Positions 32,921-40,761 of a DNA stretch of 64,000 bases are shown in pieces; position 1 is the stretch's first letter; every line of letters starts with the position of its first letter. The stretch is taken from NCBI RefSeq assembly GCF_001956915.1, contig NZ_MLJO01000007.1:1-64000 (forward strand), given 5' to 3'. Origin of the DNA: Intrasporangium flavum. GTDB taxonomy: Bacteria; Actinomycetota; Actinomycetes; Actinomycetales; Dermatophilaceae. The translations under genes and the position numbers were made by a program. The notes below the pieces were generated by a model. That model had not been told where the DNA came from. It saw only the letters and a program-made list of their open reading frames with translations, and ran no database searches.

Positions 32921-32980
32921 CTAACACGCCGCTAACCCGGCACCGGCCCGCACGGGCGCCGGTTGTTAGGCGCCGGTTAC
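32921..32980. promoter_or_regulatory. Two pairs of 11-bp-spaced GTTAG repeats between divergent secreted-protein genes
   Basis: CTAAC occurs at 32921 and 32932 (GTTAG on the minus strand), and GTTAG / GTTAC occur at 32965 and 32976. In both pairs the starts are exactly 11 bp apart. This spacing is that of SARP/AfsR-type direct-repeat operators. A third pair is at 33509-33524, and a truncated AfsR-like gene follows at 33732. Confidence 0.5.
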
Positions 32981-33024
32981 CGGCGACCGGCAGCGTCGGG
33001 GCTCCACCACACAGGAGGTCTCCC

Positions 33025-33468
33025 ATGCAGCGCAGAACCACGGTCGCCGGCGCGGTCGGCGCCCTCGTCCTCGCCCTGTCCAGCGCGGTGCTCACGGCAG
33101 CGCCGGCCTCGGCCGACGACGGGAGCGTCTCGGCCACCTCACCCGACGGCCGGGCCTACGGCTCGGCCTACCTCGACTTCGTCAGCGCCACCCGCGTCAA
33201 CATCAACGACCTCTACGTCAACGACCGCTGCCCCGGCGACGGCGTCGCGGCCACGATCAACCTCTACGTCGGCCACGGCGGCACCATCCAGGACATGGTG
33301 TGGATCAAGGTCGGCGAGCGCACCGACAGCGGCGGCTGCGGCTCCGACCCGGTCCGCACGAGCACGTACTACAAGGCCGCCTACGAGGAGGTCGACGCCT
33401 TCGCCATCCGCGTGTGCGGGTCGGGCGGCTGCTCCGGCTACGACTGGCGGATGAACCCGCACGCCTGA
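33025..33468 (+). CDS. Small secreted protein of unknown function
   Basis: A 147-residue exported protein. A Sec signal peptide (MQRRTTVAGAVGALVLALSS, cleavage after PASA) precedes a ~115-residue mature domain with four Cys (two in CGSGGC near the end), likely disulphide-bonded, and many Tyr, Asp and Asn residues. It looks like a small beta-rich domain. I do not recognise the family. AGGAGG lies 6 nt before the ATG. It shares the upstream GTTAG-repeat region with the NlpC/P60-like gene. Confidence 0.75.
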   Translation: MQRRTTVAGAVGALVLALSSAVLTAAPASADDGSVSATSPDGRAYGSAYLDFVSATRVNINDLYVNDRCPGDGVAATINLYVGHGGTIQDMVWIKVGERTDSGGCGSDPVRTSTYYKAAYEEVDAFAIRVCGSGGCSGYDWRMNPHA

Positions 33469-33508
33469 ACCGGCGTCGGCGCGGCGCGGGTGTGCGGCCA
33501 GGCGCGCT

Positions 33509-33524
33509 GTTAGCCGCTTGTTAG
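33509..33524 (+). promoter_or_regulatory. Third 11-bp-spaced GTTAG repeat pair
   Basis: GTTAGCCGCTTGTTAG: the two GTTAG copies start at 33509 and 33520. It lies ~210 bp upstream of the AfsR-like remnant and 40 bp after the secreted protein gene. Confidence 0.45.
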
Positions 33525-33615
33525 CGGCGTCGGCGAGCGTGGTGTTCGCACCACCACCGACCTGCGGCCCCCACGGGGGCCGCCCCTGCCGCTCCTCCCA
33601 GCGGCACCTCCTGGG

Positions 33616-33666
33616 CCGCCGGCCCGCGTCACACCCGACAGGGGTGGGTGTGATGCGGGCCGGCGG
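33616..33666. terminator. Strong hairpin upstream of the AfsR-like remnant
   Basis: A 21-bp stem with one mismatch (33616-33636 with 33646-33666) and a 9-nt loop, the strongest fold in this gap. It may terminate the secreted-protein transcript, although it is ~150 bp after that stop. There is no T-run. Confidence 0.55.
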
Positions 33667-33719
33667 TGTCCGATGACGTCAGGTCGGCGCGCGAACCGCA
33701 CCGGGAGGCACCGGTCCGG

Positions 33720-33725
33720 TATCAA
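33720..33725 (+). promoter_or_regulatory. -10 box (TATCAA) of the AfsR-like remnant
   Basis: TATCAA ends 6 nt before the GTG at 33732, again without a Shine-Dalgarno sequence, so the remnant may still be transcribed. Confidence 0.4.
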
Positions 33726-33731
33726 TGGCGT

Positions 33732-34095
33732 GTGCTTTTTCGTGTGCTCGGGCCGCTCGAGGTCGTCGGTGACGCCGGCGCCGTCGTCGGGCTGGGCGGG
33801 TCCCGCGAGCGGCTCGTCCTGTCGATGCTGCTGCTCGGCGCGGACCGCCTGGTGCCCACCGAGCGCATCATCGACGCGATGTGGGGCGAGCCGCCCCGCA
33901 CCGGCCGCCAACAGCTGCAGAACCTCATCGCCGGCCTGCGCCGGCGACTCGCGAACCACGACGCCGGCCTCGTCGTCACCCGCCCCCTCGGCTACGAGCT
34001 GCGCCTCGGCGAGCACGCCCTCGACGTCACGGAGTTCCGCCGCCTCGTCCGCGGCGCCGACGGCCTGAAGGCGCACGGAGACCTCGAGCAGGCCC
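33732..34095 (+). pseudogene. 5' remnant of an AfsR/SARP-type regulator gene
   Basis: About 121 codons encode the N-terminal winged helix of a SARP regulator: [76 protein letters not shown] and the start of the first BTAD helix (HGDLEQARR). There similarity stops: the DNA continues as the 3' part of cysW in another frame. The AfsR frame stays open through the cysW remnant and into cysA, so a hybrid protein is theoretically encoded. BTAD, NB-ARC and other downstream domains are missing. A deletion between two genes, or an assembly join, explains this. Confidence 0.75.
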
Positions 34096-34401
34096 GCCGC
34101 CACCCTCGGCGCGAACGGCTGGCAGACCTTCTGGCGCATCACGATGCCGGCGATCCGGTGGGGCCTGACCTACGGCATCGTCCTGACGGTCGCCCGCGCG
34201 CTCGGCGAGTTCGGTGCCGTGATCATGGTGTCGTCCGGGTTCCCCGGGGTGTCGCAGACGCTGACGCTGCTCGTGCACTCGCGCTACATCGACGACCACA
34301 ACACCTACGGCGCGTACGCCGCCGCGACCGTCCTCATGGGCATGGCGCTCGTCGTGCTGCTGCTCATGACCCTGCTCGACCGCAAGAGGAGCACCCGATG
34401 A
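34096..34401 (+). pseudogene. cysW: 3' remnant of cysW (sulfate ABC transporter permease)
   Basis: About 101 codons encode the last third of Cys[19 protein letters not shown] is the EAA-loop region, then [38 protein letters not shown] and the final TM helix. CysW is normally ~270 residues, so the first two thirds are missing, as are the expected cysT and sulfate-binding-protein genes upstream. The stop overlaps the cysA start as ATGA, the native arrangement, showing that only the 5' side was lost. An internal ATG at 34144 would give an 85-residue fragment. Confidence 0.82.
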
Positions 34402-35408
34402 TCACCGTCACCGACGCCCGCAAGAGCTACGGCTCCTTCCTCGCCCTCGACGACGTCAGCATCGACATCCCGAGCGGCTCGCTCACCGCGCTGCTCGGGC
34501 CGAGCGGGTCGGGCAAGTCGACGCTGCTGCGCTCGATCGCCGGCCTCGAGGGCCTCGACGCCGGAGTCGTGACGATCGCCGGCCGCGACGTGACGAAGGA
34601 GCCGCCGCAGCGGCGCGGCATCGGGTTCGTCTTCCAGCACTACGCGGCGTTCAAGCACATGACGGTGCGCGACAACGTCGCCTTCGGCCTGTCGATCCGC
34701 AAGCGGCCCAAGGCCGACATCGACCGACGCGTCGGCGAGCTGCTCGAGATCGTCGGTCTCGAGGGCTTCCGTGACCGCTACCCCGCCCAGCTCTCCGGCG
34801 GCCAGCGCCAGCGGATGGCCCTGGCCCGGGCGCTGGCCGTCGACCCCGAGGTGCTCCTGCTCGACGAGCCGTTCGGCGCGCTCGACGCCAAGGTGCGCGC
34901 CGACCTGCGCACGTGGCTGCGGCGCCTGCACGACGAGGTCCACGTGACCACGGTGCTCGTGACCCACGACCAGGAGGAGGCGCTCGACGTCGCCGACCGG
35001 ATCGCGGTGCTCAACCACGGCCGCATCGAGCAGGTGGGCGACCCGGTGACGCTCTACGAGCGCCCGGCCAACGACTTCGTCATGGGCTTCCTCGGCTCGG
35101 TGGCCCGCCTCGGCGGGCAGCTCGTGCGACCCCACGACATCGCGCTCGAGCGCGACCGGGCGATGGCCCGAGCCCTGGACGACAAGGTCAGCGGGTCGCC
35201 GGGCATCGTCGCGGCCGTCGTCGAGCGGGTCGTGCCGCTCGGCTTCGAGGTTCGGGTGGAGCTGCGCGCCGAGTCGGGCGAGCGGTTCGCCGCCCAGCTG
35301 ACCCGACGCGACGCCGGCGATCTCGCGCTCGAGCCCGGCGAGACGGTGTTCGCCCGGGCCGCCCAGCGCTCCACCGTCATCGAGCTCGACCCGGCCCTCG
35401 CCATCTGA
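34398..35408 (+). CDS. cysA: Sulfate/thiosulfate ABC transporter ATP-binding protein
   Basis: A 336-residue ABC ATPase. Walker A is GPSGSGKST, the signature LSGGQRQR, Walker [13 protein letters not shown], the switch His in [14 protein letters not shown], and a C-terminal regulatory (TOBE-like) domain with RPHDI. All catalytic elements are intact. Its permeases and binding protein are absent here because the upstream part of the operon is deleted, so it may be non-functional or may work with permeases encoded elsewhere. A terminator follows at 35541-35572. Confidence 0.92.
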   Translation: MITVTDARKSYGSFLALDDVSIDIPSGSLTALLGPSGSGKSTLLRSIAGLEGLDAGVVTIAGRDVTKEPPQRRGIGFVFQHYAAFKHMTVRDNVAFGLSIRKRPKADIDRRVGELLEIVGLEGFRDRYPAQLSGGQRQRMALARALAVDPEVLLLDEPFGALDAKVRADLRTWLRRLHDEVHVTTVLVTHDQEEALDVADRIAVLNHGRIEQVGDPVTLYERPANDFVMGFLGSVARLGGQLVRPHDIALERDRAMARALDDKVSGSPGIVAAVVERVVPLGFEVRVELRAESGERFAAQLTRRDAGDLALEPGETVFARAAQRSTVIELDPALAI

Positions 35409-35540
35409 GCCCGGTCGGGGCCGGCACGGGCCGGGGACTGAGACGCGGGTGCGAGCCCGCGGGGCCCACGGCATACGGTGGTCCGAGTCCCTCGCCGACC
35501 TGCCGGGCGGCGGCGGACGACCGGCACCGCCGGAGCAACC

Positions 35541-35572
35541 GGGGCGGCGAGGGGACGACACCTCGCCGCCCC
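35541..35572. terminator. Hairpin terminator after cysA
   Basis: A perfect 11-bp stem (GGGGCGGCGAG and complement) with a 10-nt loop, then GTTCCGTTC. It lies in the 267-bp gap between cysA and the Rrf2 gene; the rest of the gap holds no gene that I can see. Confidence 0.65.
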
Positions 35573-35675
35573 GTTCCGTTCGGCCCGCCGACCGGCGCGT
35601 GTGCCTGGTCCCGATCGGGACCCCGGTCGGCCCCGCGTCCGACGGCGGCGCCGGCGGCTGCGGCAGACTGTGCCG

Positions 35676-36140
35676 GTGGACATCTCTGCCCGGGTCGACT
35701 ACGCCGTCAGGGCGATGCTCATCCTCAGCGACGCGGAGGCCGAGGGCTCCGGCCCGATCAGCATCGACAGCCTGGCCACCCGGCAGGACCTGCCCCGCAA
35801 GTTCCTCGAGGCGATCTTCGCCGACCTGCGCCGGGCCGGTCTGGTGCTGAGCCGGCGCGGGGCGCGAGGCGGCTACGTGCTCGGGCGGCCGGGCGAGGAG
35901 ATCAGCGTGGGCGACGTGTTCCGGGCCGTGGACGGCCCGCTCGCCGAGGTGCGCGGGCTCCGGCCGCACGAGACCGAGTACCAGGGTGTGGCGGCCCACC
36001 TGCCGAGCCTGTGGGTCGCCGTCCGCGCCAGCCTGCGCGAGGTGCTCGACGGCACCTCGCTCGAGGCGCTTCGCACGGGCGACCTGTCCGAGCGCGTCCG
36101 CCAGCTGCTGACCGCACCGGACGCCTGGCAGAACCGCTGA
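35676..36140 (+). CDS. Rrf2-family transcriptional regulator (CymR/IscR fold)
   Basis: A 154-residue winged-helix regulator. The Rrf2 hallmarks are VDISARVDYAVRAML at the start, LATRQDLPRKFLEAIFADLRRAGLV, and RGARGGYVLGRP for the wing. There are no Cys residues for an Fe-S cluster, so it resembles the cysteine-metabolism regulator CymR more than IscR. Its place after cysA fits control of sulfur assimilation (inference). GTG at 35676 is 6 nt after CAGACT, suggesting a leaderless mRNA. Confidence 0.86.
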   Translation: MDISARVDYAVRAMLILSDAEAEGSGPISIDSLATRQDLPRKFLEAIFADLRRAGLVLSRRGARGGYVLGRPGEEISVGDVFRAVDGPLAEVRGLRPHETEYQGVAAHLPSLWVAVRASLREVLDGTSLEALRTGDLSERVRQLLTAPDAWQNR

Positions 36141-36187
36141 CGCACCGGCCCGACCCGACCGGACGCTCCGGCTCGACCCGGCCGGAC

Positions 36188-36280
36188 GCTCAGCCCGAGC
36201 GGACCGGCTCAGCCCGAGCGGACCGGCTCAGCCCGAGCGGCCGGCTCAGCCCGAGCGGCCGGCTCAGCCCGAGCGGGCCG
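36188..36280. repeat. Five 18-19-bp tandem repeats at the 3' end of the tad locus
   Basis: Five units of the form GCTCAGCCCGAGCGGACCG. The stop codon of the last tad gene is formed inside the fifth unit, so the array sets the C-terminus of that protein. The array extends 76 bp beyond the stop. Confidence 0.88.
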
Positions 36281-36641
36281 GGCCGGCCCGGGAGCGGGCT
36301 CGGGCCGCATCGGGCCAGACCGGCACCTCGACGCTGACCTCGACCGTGACGTCCTCGCCGTCCGATGAGCACACCTCGAGGCGAGCCCCGTTGGCACGGG
36401 CCACCGCAGCGGCGGTCGCGCACGCCCGGCCGTGCGCCGACCGCTCGCCGGTCGCGCCGGCGATGGCCGCGAGGTCGGCCGCGAGCCGGGCGCGCTGACC
36501 TGCCACGGCCACCGAGCCGAGCACGAGTGCCGCGACGCCGGCTGCGAGCAGGACCCCGGTCACCGCGAGCACGAGGATGCTCGCGGACCCACGGTCCCTC
36601 GCAGCTCCGGACGCACTCCGGAGGCGCCCGGGCCGGCTCAT
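36264..36641 (-). CDS. TadE-like secreted/pilus protein (Rv3654c-like)
   Basis: A 125-residue protein. After a short Arg-rich N-terminus, DRGSASILVLAVTGVLLAAG gives a TadE/pilin-like membrane segment, followed by a short extracytoplasmic domain with two Cys. This is the usual last small gene of actinobacterial tad clusters. Its C-terminal residues (RARSRAGPARSG) and stop come from the 18-19-bp tandem repeats. The ATG overlaps the tadE stop (ATGA). Confidence 0.8.
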   Translation of the reverse strand: MSRPGRLRSASGAARDRGSASILVLAVTGVLLAAGVAALVLGSVAVAGQRARLAADLAAIAGATGERSAHGRACATAAAVARANGARLEVCSSDGEDVTVEVSVEVPVWPDAARARSRAGPARSG

Positions 36642-36991
36642 GGCGGAGTCTCGGTCGGTGTGACGGCCACGGCCCGCAGGGTCCACGTGGGCAGGCCCGC
36701 CCAGCCACCGGCGTCGACGCTCACCGTCACCGCCACCCCGAGCGGCGCGGCGTGGACCTGCACCTCTGCCCCGTCGGGGGCGGCCGAGCGCCCGAGGCTC
36801 GTCACCTGCTCCACCGGGTCGCCGCGTGCCGCTGCCCGCGCGGCGATCCGGGCGGCGTCGACGCAGCGCACCTGGTCGACGGCCACCCGCACGGCGGCGA
36901 GGCACATCGCGAGGACGAGCACCACGGCCGGGACGGCGACGGCCAGCTCGGCCGTCACCATCCCGTGCTCGCGACGGGAGGGTCCGCTCAC
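36638..36991 (-). CDS. tadE: TadE-like pilus assembly protein
   Basis: A 117-residue minor pilin-like protein. EHGMVTAELAVAVPAVVLVL is the processing and membrane region characteristic of TadE (Glu at +5 of the mature form in TAEL). A ~75-residue extracytoplasmic domain with one Cys follows. GTG at 36991 was chosen because it overlaps the upstream gene's stop as GTGA and keeps the basic leader; ATG 36961 would remove it. Confidence 0.85.
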   Translation of the reverse strand: MSGPSRREHGMVTAELAVAVPAVVLVLAMCLAAVRVAVDQVRCVDAARIAARAAARGDPVEQVTSLGRSAAPDGAEVQVHAAPLGVAVTVSVDAGGWAGLPTWTLRAVAVTPTETPP

Positions 36992-37194
36992 CCGGCGATC
37001 CCCAGGGCGCTCTGGACGATCCCGGCGAGCGCCGAGCGGACCGCGTCGGACTTGACCACCCCGAGCAGCACGAGCGCGAAGGTGCAGGCCGCCATGATGC
37101 CAACGGCGTACTCGGCCGTCGTCATGCCACGGTCGTCTCCGCGCGGCCGGGCTCGACGCAGGCGGCGGAGAGTGCGGATCATGCTGTGGGACAT
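36988..37194 (-). CDS. DUF4244 Flp-pilin-like protein
   Basis: A 68-residue prepilin-like protein, most likely the major Flp pilin. A basic leader (RRLRRARPRGDDRG) precedes MTTAEYAVGIMAACTFALVL, which has the conserved Glu-Tyr pair of Flp pilins. Prepilin peptidase would cleave after DDRG-M or nearby. AAAGGA precedes the ATG at 37194. The gap to tadC (102 bp) is the only sizeable one in this cluster and may hold a separate promoter for abundant pilin synthesis. Confidence 0.85.
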   Translation of the reverse strand: MSHSMIRTLRRLRRARPRGDDRGMTTAEYAVGIMAACTFALVLLGVVKSDAVRSALAGIVQSALGIAG

Positions 37195-37296
37195 GGGGTT
37201 TCCTTTCTCTGGTCCGAGCGACGCTCGGCTGGTCTGTGGGCGAGCCGTCCTCGCGTGGCGCGACTCCGCGGCCTCGCCGGATCGCACCGCGGCAGG

Positions 37297-37908
37297 TCAT
37301 GAGGACACGAGGTCTCGGGCCAGGGCGATGACGAGGGGCACGACGGTGGTGAGGCAGAAGGCCGGCAGCAGGACCAGCCCCAGCGGGGCGACGAGGCGGA
37401 CGCCGACCCGGGCCGCGGCGACCTCGACCCGTTCGAGCTCGGCCTCGCGCAGGTCGTCGGCGGCCGCGAGGAGCAGGGGCGCGGGTGGCACCCCGGCCAG
37501 GTGCGCCACCTCGACGGCCCGCGCCGCCGGAGTCCACGCCGTGCCGACAGAGCCCCAGGCCTCGGTGTCGGAGGCACCCCAGCGAAGGGCCGTGGCCACC
37601 TGCCTCAGGTCTGCGGCCGGGTCGGCGGGCAGCCCGTCCCCCACCGCGTCGAGGACGTCCCACGTGGGCAGCCCCGAGCGGTAGCCGAGGGCCAGGAGCG
37701 CCAGGGCGGAGGCCACCTGCGCCGGCGCGGGCTCGACGCGAGCGCCACCCCGACCGGACTCGACGGACGTCGGCACGTCGGCGTCCTCGGGCAGGGTGAG
37801 GGCGTCGGGTCGATCGGCCACCTCGCGCCGGGACGGCAGGACGAGCACGGCCAGCATGACCAGGACGCCGGCGACGAGGGGCGCGCTCGCGACGGCGCCC
37901 GCGCTCAC
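37297..37908 (-). CDS. tadC: TadC, type II secretion F-type inner-membrane platform protein
   Basis: A 203-residue GspF-domain protein of the Tad pilus platform. A first TM helix lies at the N-terminus (SAPLVAGVLVMLAVLVLP), a central helical cytoplasmic domain follows (DLRQVATALRWG, GVPPAPLLLAAADDLRE), and two TM helices end it (VRLVAPLGLVLLPAFCLTTVVPLVIALA). GTG overlaps the tadB stop (GTGA). Confidence 0.86.
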   Translation of the reverse strand: MSAGAVASAPLVAGVLVMLAVLVLPSRREVADRPDALTLPEDADVPTSVESGRGGARVEPAPAQVASALALLALGYRSGLPTWDVLDAVGDGLPADPAADLRQVATALRWGASDTEAWGSVGTAWTPAARAVEVAHLAGVPPAPLLLAAADDLREAELERVEVAAARVGVRLVAPLGLVLLPAFCLTTVVPLVIALARDLVSS

Positions 37909-38792
37909 GACGCCACCGCCCGCACCATCCGGGCGCACCACCAGCGACCGAGCACCGCGAGACCGGCCCCGAGCACGACGGCCGCCGTGGACAGCGGCGA
38001 GCCGAGGTAGAGGGTCCGCGGGTCGACGCCGCACGCCATCCCGAGCAGCGGCCCGGCGAGCGGCAGTGCCGTGAGCACCGAGACGGTGGCGCGCGGGCCG
38101 GCCACGGCTGCAGCCACCCGACCGCGGCGACGGCGCACGTCACGCAGTCCGCGAGCGGCGCGCTCGACGGCGGCGGCCAGCGGCGCGCCGGTGCGCTCGG
38201 ACAGGCGCCAGGCGGCGGCGACGAAGGCCAGCTCGTCCGAGCCGCTCTTCAGCGCCCAGTCGTCCCAGACGGCCGAGGCGGGCCGGACCAGCCGGCCGGC
38301 ACGCACGAGGTCGCCCGCTAGGCCGGCGACGGCGGGGAGCGAACCCGGAGCCGGGGGCGTCGCGGCACCGGCGCCGGCTCTCGACACGTGGGCGAGCGCG
38401 TCGGCGCCGACCACCGAGGTCGCCGCGAGCTCGACGGCCCGCACGGGTGGCAGACCGGCCTCCAGGCCCGCACCGATCCCGGACAGGAGGTCGAGCGCGC
38501 CCGCGAGCAGGTCGTCGGACCGTCGACGCAGCCGCCACTCCCGCACGAGCTGCACGGGGTCGGCCCGCCACAGCCGGGCCATGGCCTCGCGGCGACCACC
38601 CGGCTCCGGGGGCGAGGAGTCAGCCGCCGAGCAGCTCGGCCCGAGGGCGAGGGCGTCCCTGGACCGGGCAGCGCGCACCGCGCGGCGTCGGGGCCAGGCC
38701 AGGGCGACCAGCGCGACGAGGACACCCACCGTCAGGCCGGCTGTGCTCAGCGGGACCGAGGCCCAGATCGACGCCCCGCCGACGACGCTCAC
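37905..38792 (-). CDS. tadB: TadB, type II secretion F-type inner-membrane platform protein
   Basis: A 295-residue platform protein paired with TadC. It has an N-terminal TM pair (TVGVLVALVALAWP), a cytoplasmic GspF-like helical domain (DDLLAGALDLLSGIGAGLEAG, WRLSERTGAPLAAAVERAARGLRD) and C-terminal TM helices (LPLAGPLLGMACGVDP, AVVLGAGLAVLGRWW). GTG at 38792 overlaps the tadA stop as GTGA. Confidence 0.86.
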   Translation of the reverse strand: MSVVGGASIWASVPLSTAGLTVGVLVALVALAWPRRRAVRAARSRDALALGPSCSAADSSPPEPGGRREAMARLWRADPVQLVREWRLRRRSDDLLAGALDLLSGIGAGLEAGLPPVRAVELAATSVVGADALAHVSRAGAGAATPPAPGSLPAVAGLAGDLVRAGRLVRPASAVWDDWALKSGSDELAFVAAAWRLSERTGAPLAAAVERAARGLRDVRRRRGRVAAAVAGPRATVSVLTALPLAGPLLGMACGVDPRTLYLGSPLSTAAVVLGAGLAVLGRWWCARMVRAVAS

Positions 38793-39988
38793 GCCGCACC
38801 CGCAGAGGAGTCTGCGCCGACCTGCTGGGCCGAAAGGCGACCGGTCGGTGGGCTGGAGGGCAGCCCGAGACGCGCGGCGAGGTGGGGCCAACCCGGCCCG
38901 ACCTGCTGCTCGCTGCCGGGACCTGCCCAGGCGAGGGCCGGCTCGACCCGCGGACCACGATCACCGCGTCGGAGCAGGGCCACGGCACGGACGTGTCGCA
39001 CGCCGCGCGAGCGCGCGACGTGGACGACGACGTCGAGGGCTGCCGACACCTGCGAACGGACCGCCGAGGGCGACAACCCCGCGAGCGCCCCGAGCGCCTC
39101 GAAGCGGGCCAGCACGTCGGTGGGCTCGTTGGCGTGCACCGTGCCGCACCCGCCCTCGTGCCCGGTGTTGAGCGCGGTCAGCAGGTCACGCACTTCGCCG
39201 CCGCGGACCTCCCCGACCACGATGCGGTCGGGCCGCATCCGCAGCGCCTGGCGCACGAGCGTCGACAACGTCACCTCGCCGACACCCTCGACGTTGGCCG
39301 GGCGGGCCTCGAGCCGCACGACGTGGGGGTGCTCGACACGCAGCTCGCGGACGTCCTCGACGACGAGCAGGCGCTCGAGCGGGTCGCACGCCGACAGGAG
39401 GGCGGCGAGCAGCGTCGTCTTGCCCGCGCCCGTTCCGCCCGACACGACGAACGCGAGCCGGCGGCGCACGAGCGCCTCGAGAACGGCTTCCCAGCCGGGC
39501 GGCACCATGCCGCGGGCCGCGAGCGACGCCAGCGACACGGACCGCGACGGCGGCACGCGGATGGTCACGTGGGCCCCGCCCTCGACGAGGGGTGGGAGCA
39601 TCGCGTGCAGGCGGGCCCCGGAGGGCAGCTGCCCGTCGACCCAGGGGCTCGCCTCGTCGAGCCGCCGGCCGGCGAGCCCCGCCAGGCGCACCGCGAGGGT
39701 GCGGGCGTCGGCCGGGTCGAGGTGGTCGGTGGTGCGCTCCATGCCGGCTCCACGGTCGACCCAGACCCACCCGTCGCCGTTGACGGCGACGTCGGTGACG
39801 CCGGGCTCGGCCAGCCACGCATCGAGGGGGCCGGCGCCCAGCACCCGGGCCCCGAGCGCCGAGCGCGTCGCCGCGACCCGCGTCGCCCCGAGCGCTCCCT
39901 GCTCCTGGGCCGCGACGGCGGCGACCGCGTCGGGGCCCGGCACGACGCCCTCACGGACCCGTTCCCAGACCGCCGGGCTGAGGCTCAC
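38789..39988 (-). CDS. tadA: TadA/CpaF pilus assembly ATPase
   Basis: A 399-residue secretion ATPase powering the Tad pilus. Walker A is SGGTGAGKTTLL, Walker B region RPDRIVVGEVRGGE, with the His box GHEGGCGTVHANEP. An N-terminal domain contains TDVAVNGDGWVWVDRG as in other CpaF proteins. It starts with GTG overlapping the ssd stop (GTGA). Confidence 0.93.
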   Translation of the reverse strand: MSLSPAVWERVREGVVPGPDAVAAVAAQEQGALGATRVAATRSALGARVLGAGPLDAWLAEPGVTDVAVNGDGWVWVDRGAGMERTTDHLDPADARTLAVRLAGLAGRRLDEASPWVDGQLPSGARLHAMLPPLVEGGAHVTIRVPPSRSVSLASLAARGMVPPGWEAVLEALVRRRLAFVVSGGTGAGKTTLLAALLSACDPLERLLVVEDVRELRVEHPHVVRLEARPANVEGVGEVTLSTLVRQALRMRPDRIVVGEVRGGEVRDLLTALNTGHEGGCGTVHANEPTDVLARFEALGALAGLSPSAVRSQVSAALDVVVHVARSRGVRHVRAVALLRRGDRGPRVEPALAWAGPGSEQQVGPGWPHLAARLGLPSSPPTGRLSAQQVGADSSAGAA

Positions 39989-40761
39989 GCCGCCTCCGAG
40001 ATGGACACCAGCCGCAGGAGCAGCTCGTCGGCGGCCCGGACGAGCGGGCCTCGACCGCGCACGCCCGGTGGAAGTCCCTCTGCGACCTCGGTGACGACGC
40101 GCCGGTCGTCACCGACCGCGGCCACGACGGGCACATCGAGCTCGTCCATGACGAGGTCCTCGAGCTCGGGCTCGACGCGGGCACCGCGGAGCACGACCCA
40201 GGGCTCGATGGGCGGCACGGGCGGCCCGGACCAGTCGTCGGCCTCCCGCCGCGCAGCGCCGACGACGCGGCGCACGCCCGGGACGACGAGCGTCGCGGCG
40301 GCCAGCTGCACCACCTCGGTGCCGACCACGACGACGATCGCGTCGACGAGCGGGGCGACGGTCTCGACGACCCCGACCGACCGGGGCAGGTCGAGCACGG
40401 TGACGGCGTGCGCGTCGGCCAGCCCGGTGACGACGTCGGGGACCGTGTCGAGCCAGTCGTGCGGGTCCTGGCCGGCCGCCCACGGCGGCGCCCCCGAGAG
40501 CACGGCGACACCGGCGGTGGTCGGCAGCCGGTCGGCGAGCCCGGCTCCGTCGACGACCCCGCGGACGTCGGCGAGGTCGGGCCAGCGCCACCCGGGCTCC
40601 TGCTCGACGCCGAGCACGACGTCCAGGCGCCCGGCGCCGCGGTCGAGGTCGACGACGACGGCGGAGCGCCCGGCGGCCGCGGCCCGGACGGCGAGCGCTG
40701 CGGCGAGGCACGAGGCCCCGACGCCGCCCGAGGCGGACAGGACGGCGATGACGTTTCCCAT
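39985..40761 (-). CDS. ssd: Ssd / CpaE-like P-loop ATPase of the tad locus
   Basis: A 258-residue MinD/ParA-superfamily protein. The deviant Walker A is SASGGVGASCLAA; the usual catalytic Lys positions are replaced by Ala/Ser, as often in CpaE/Ssd proteins, so nucleotide hydrolysis is doubtful. Actinobacterial Ssd precedes tadA and has been tied to septum placement; CpaE relatives position the pilus. ATG is 6 nt after GACGGT on the minus strand, a possible leaderless promoter for the whole tad operon. Confidence 0.85.
   Translation of the reverse strand: MGNVIAVLSASGGVGASCLAAALAVRAAAAGRSAVVVDLDRGAGRLDVVLGVEQEPGWRWPDLADVRGVVDGAGLADRLPTTAGVAVLSGAPPWAAGQDPHDWLDTVPDVVTGLADAHAVTVLDLPRSVGVVETVAPLVDAIVVVVGTEVVQLAAATLVVPGVRRVVGAARREADDWSGPPVPPIEPWVVLRGARVEPELEDLVMDELDVPVVAAVGDDRRVVTEVAEGLPPGVRGRGPLVRAADELLLRLVSISEAA

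Noticed and set aside
33666-35408. One intact 580-residue regulator-transporter fusion gene
   Set aside because: The middle ~100 codons are cysW read in the wrong frame. cysA has its own ATG overlapping the cysW stop. The open frame is a by-product of the deletion and of high GC.
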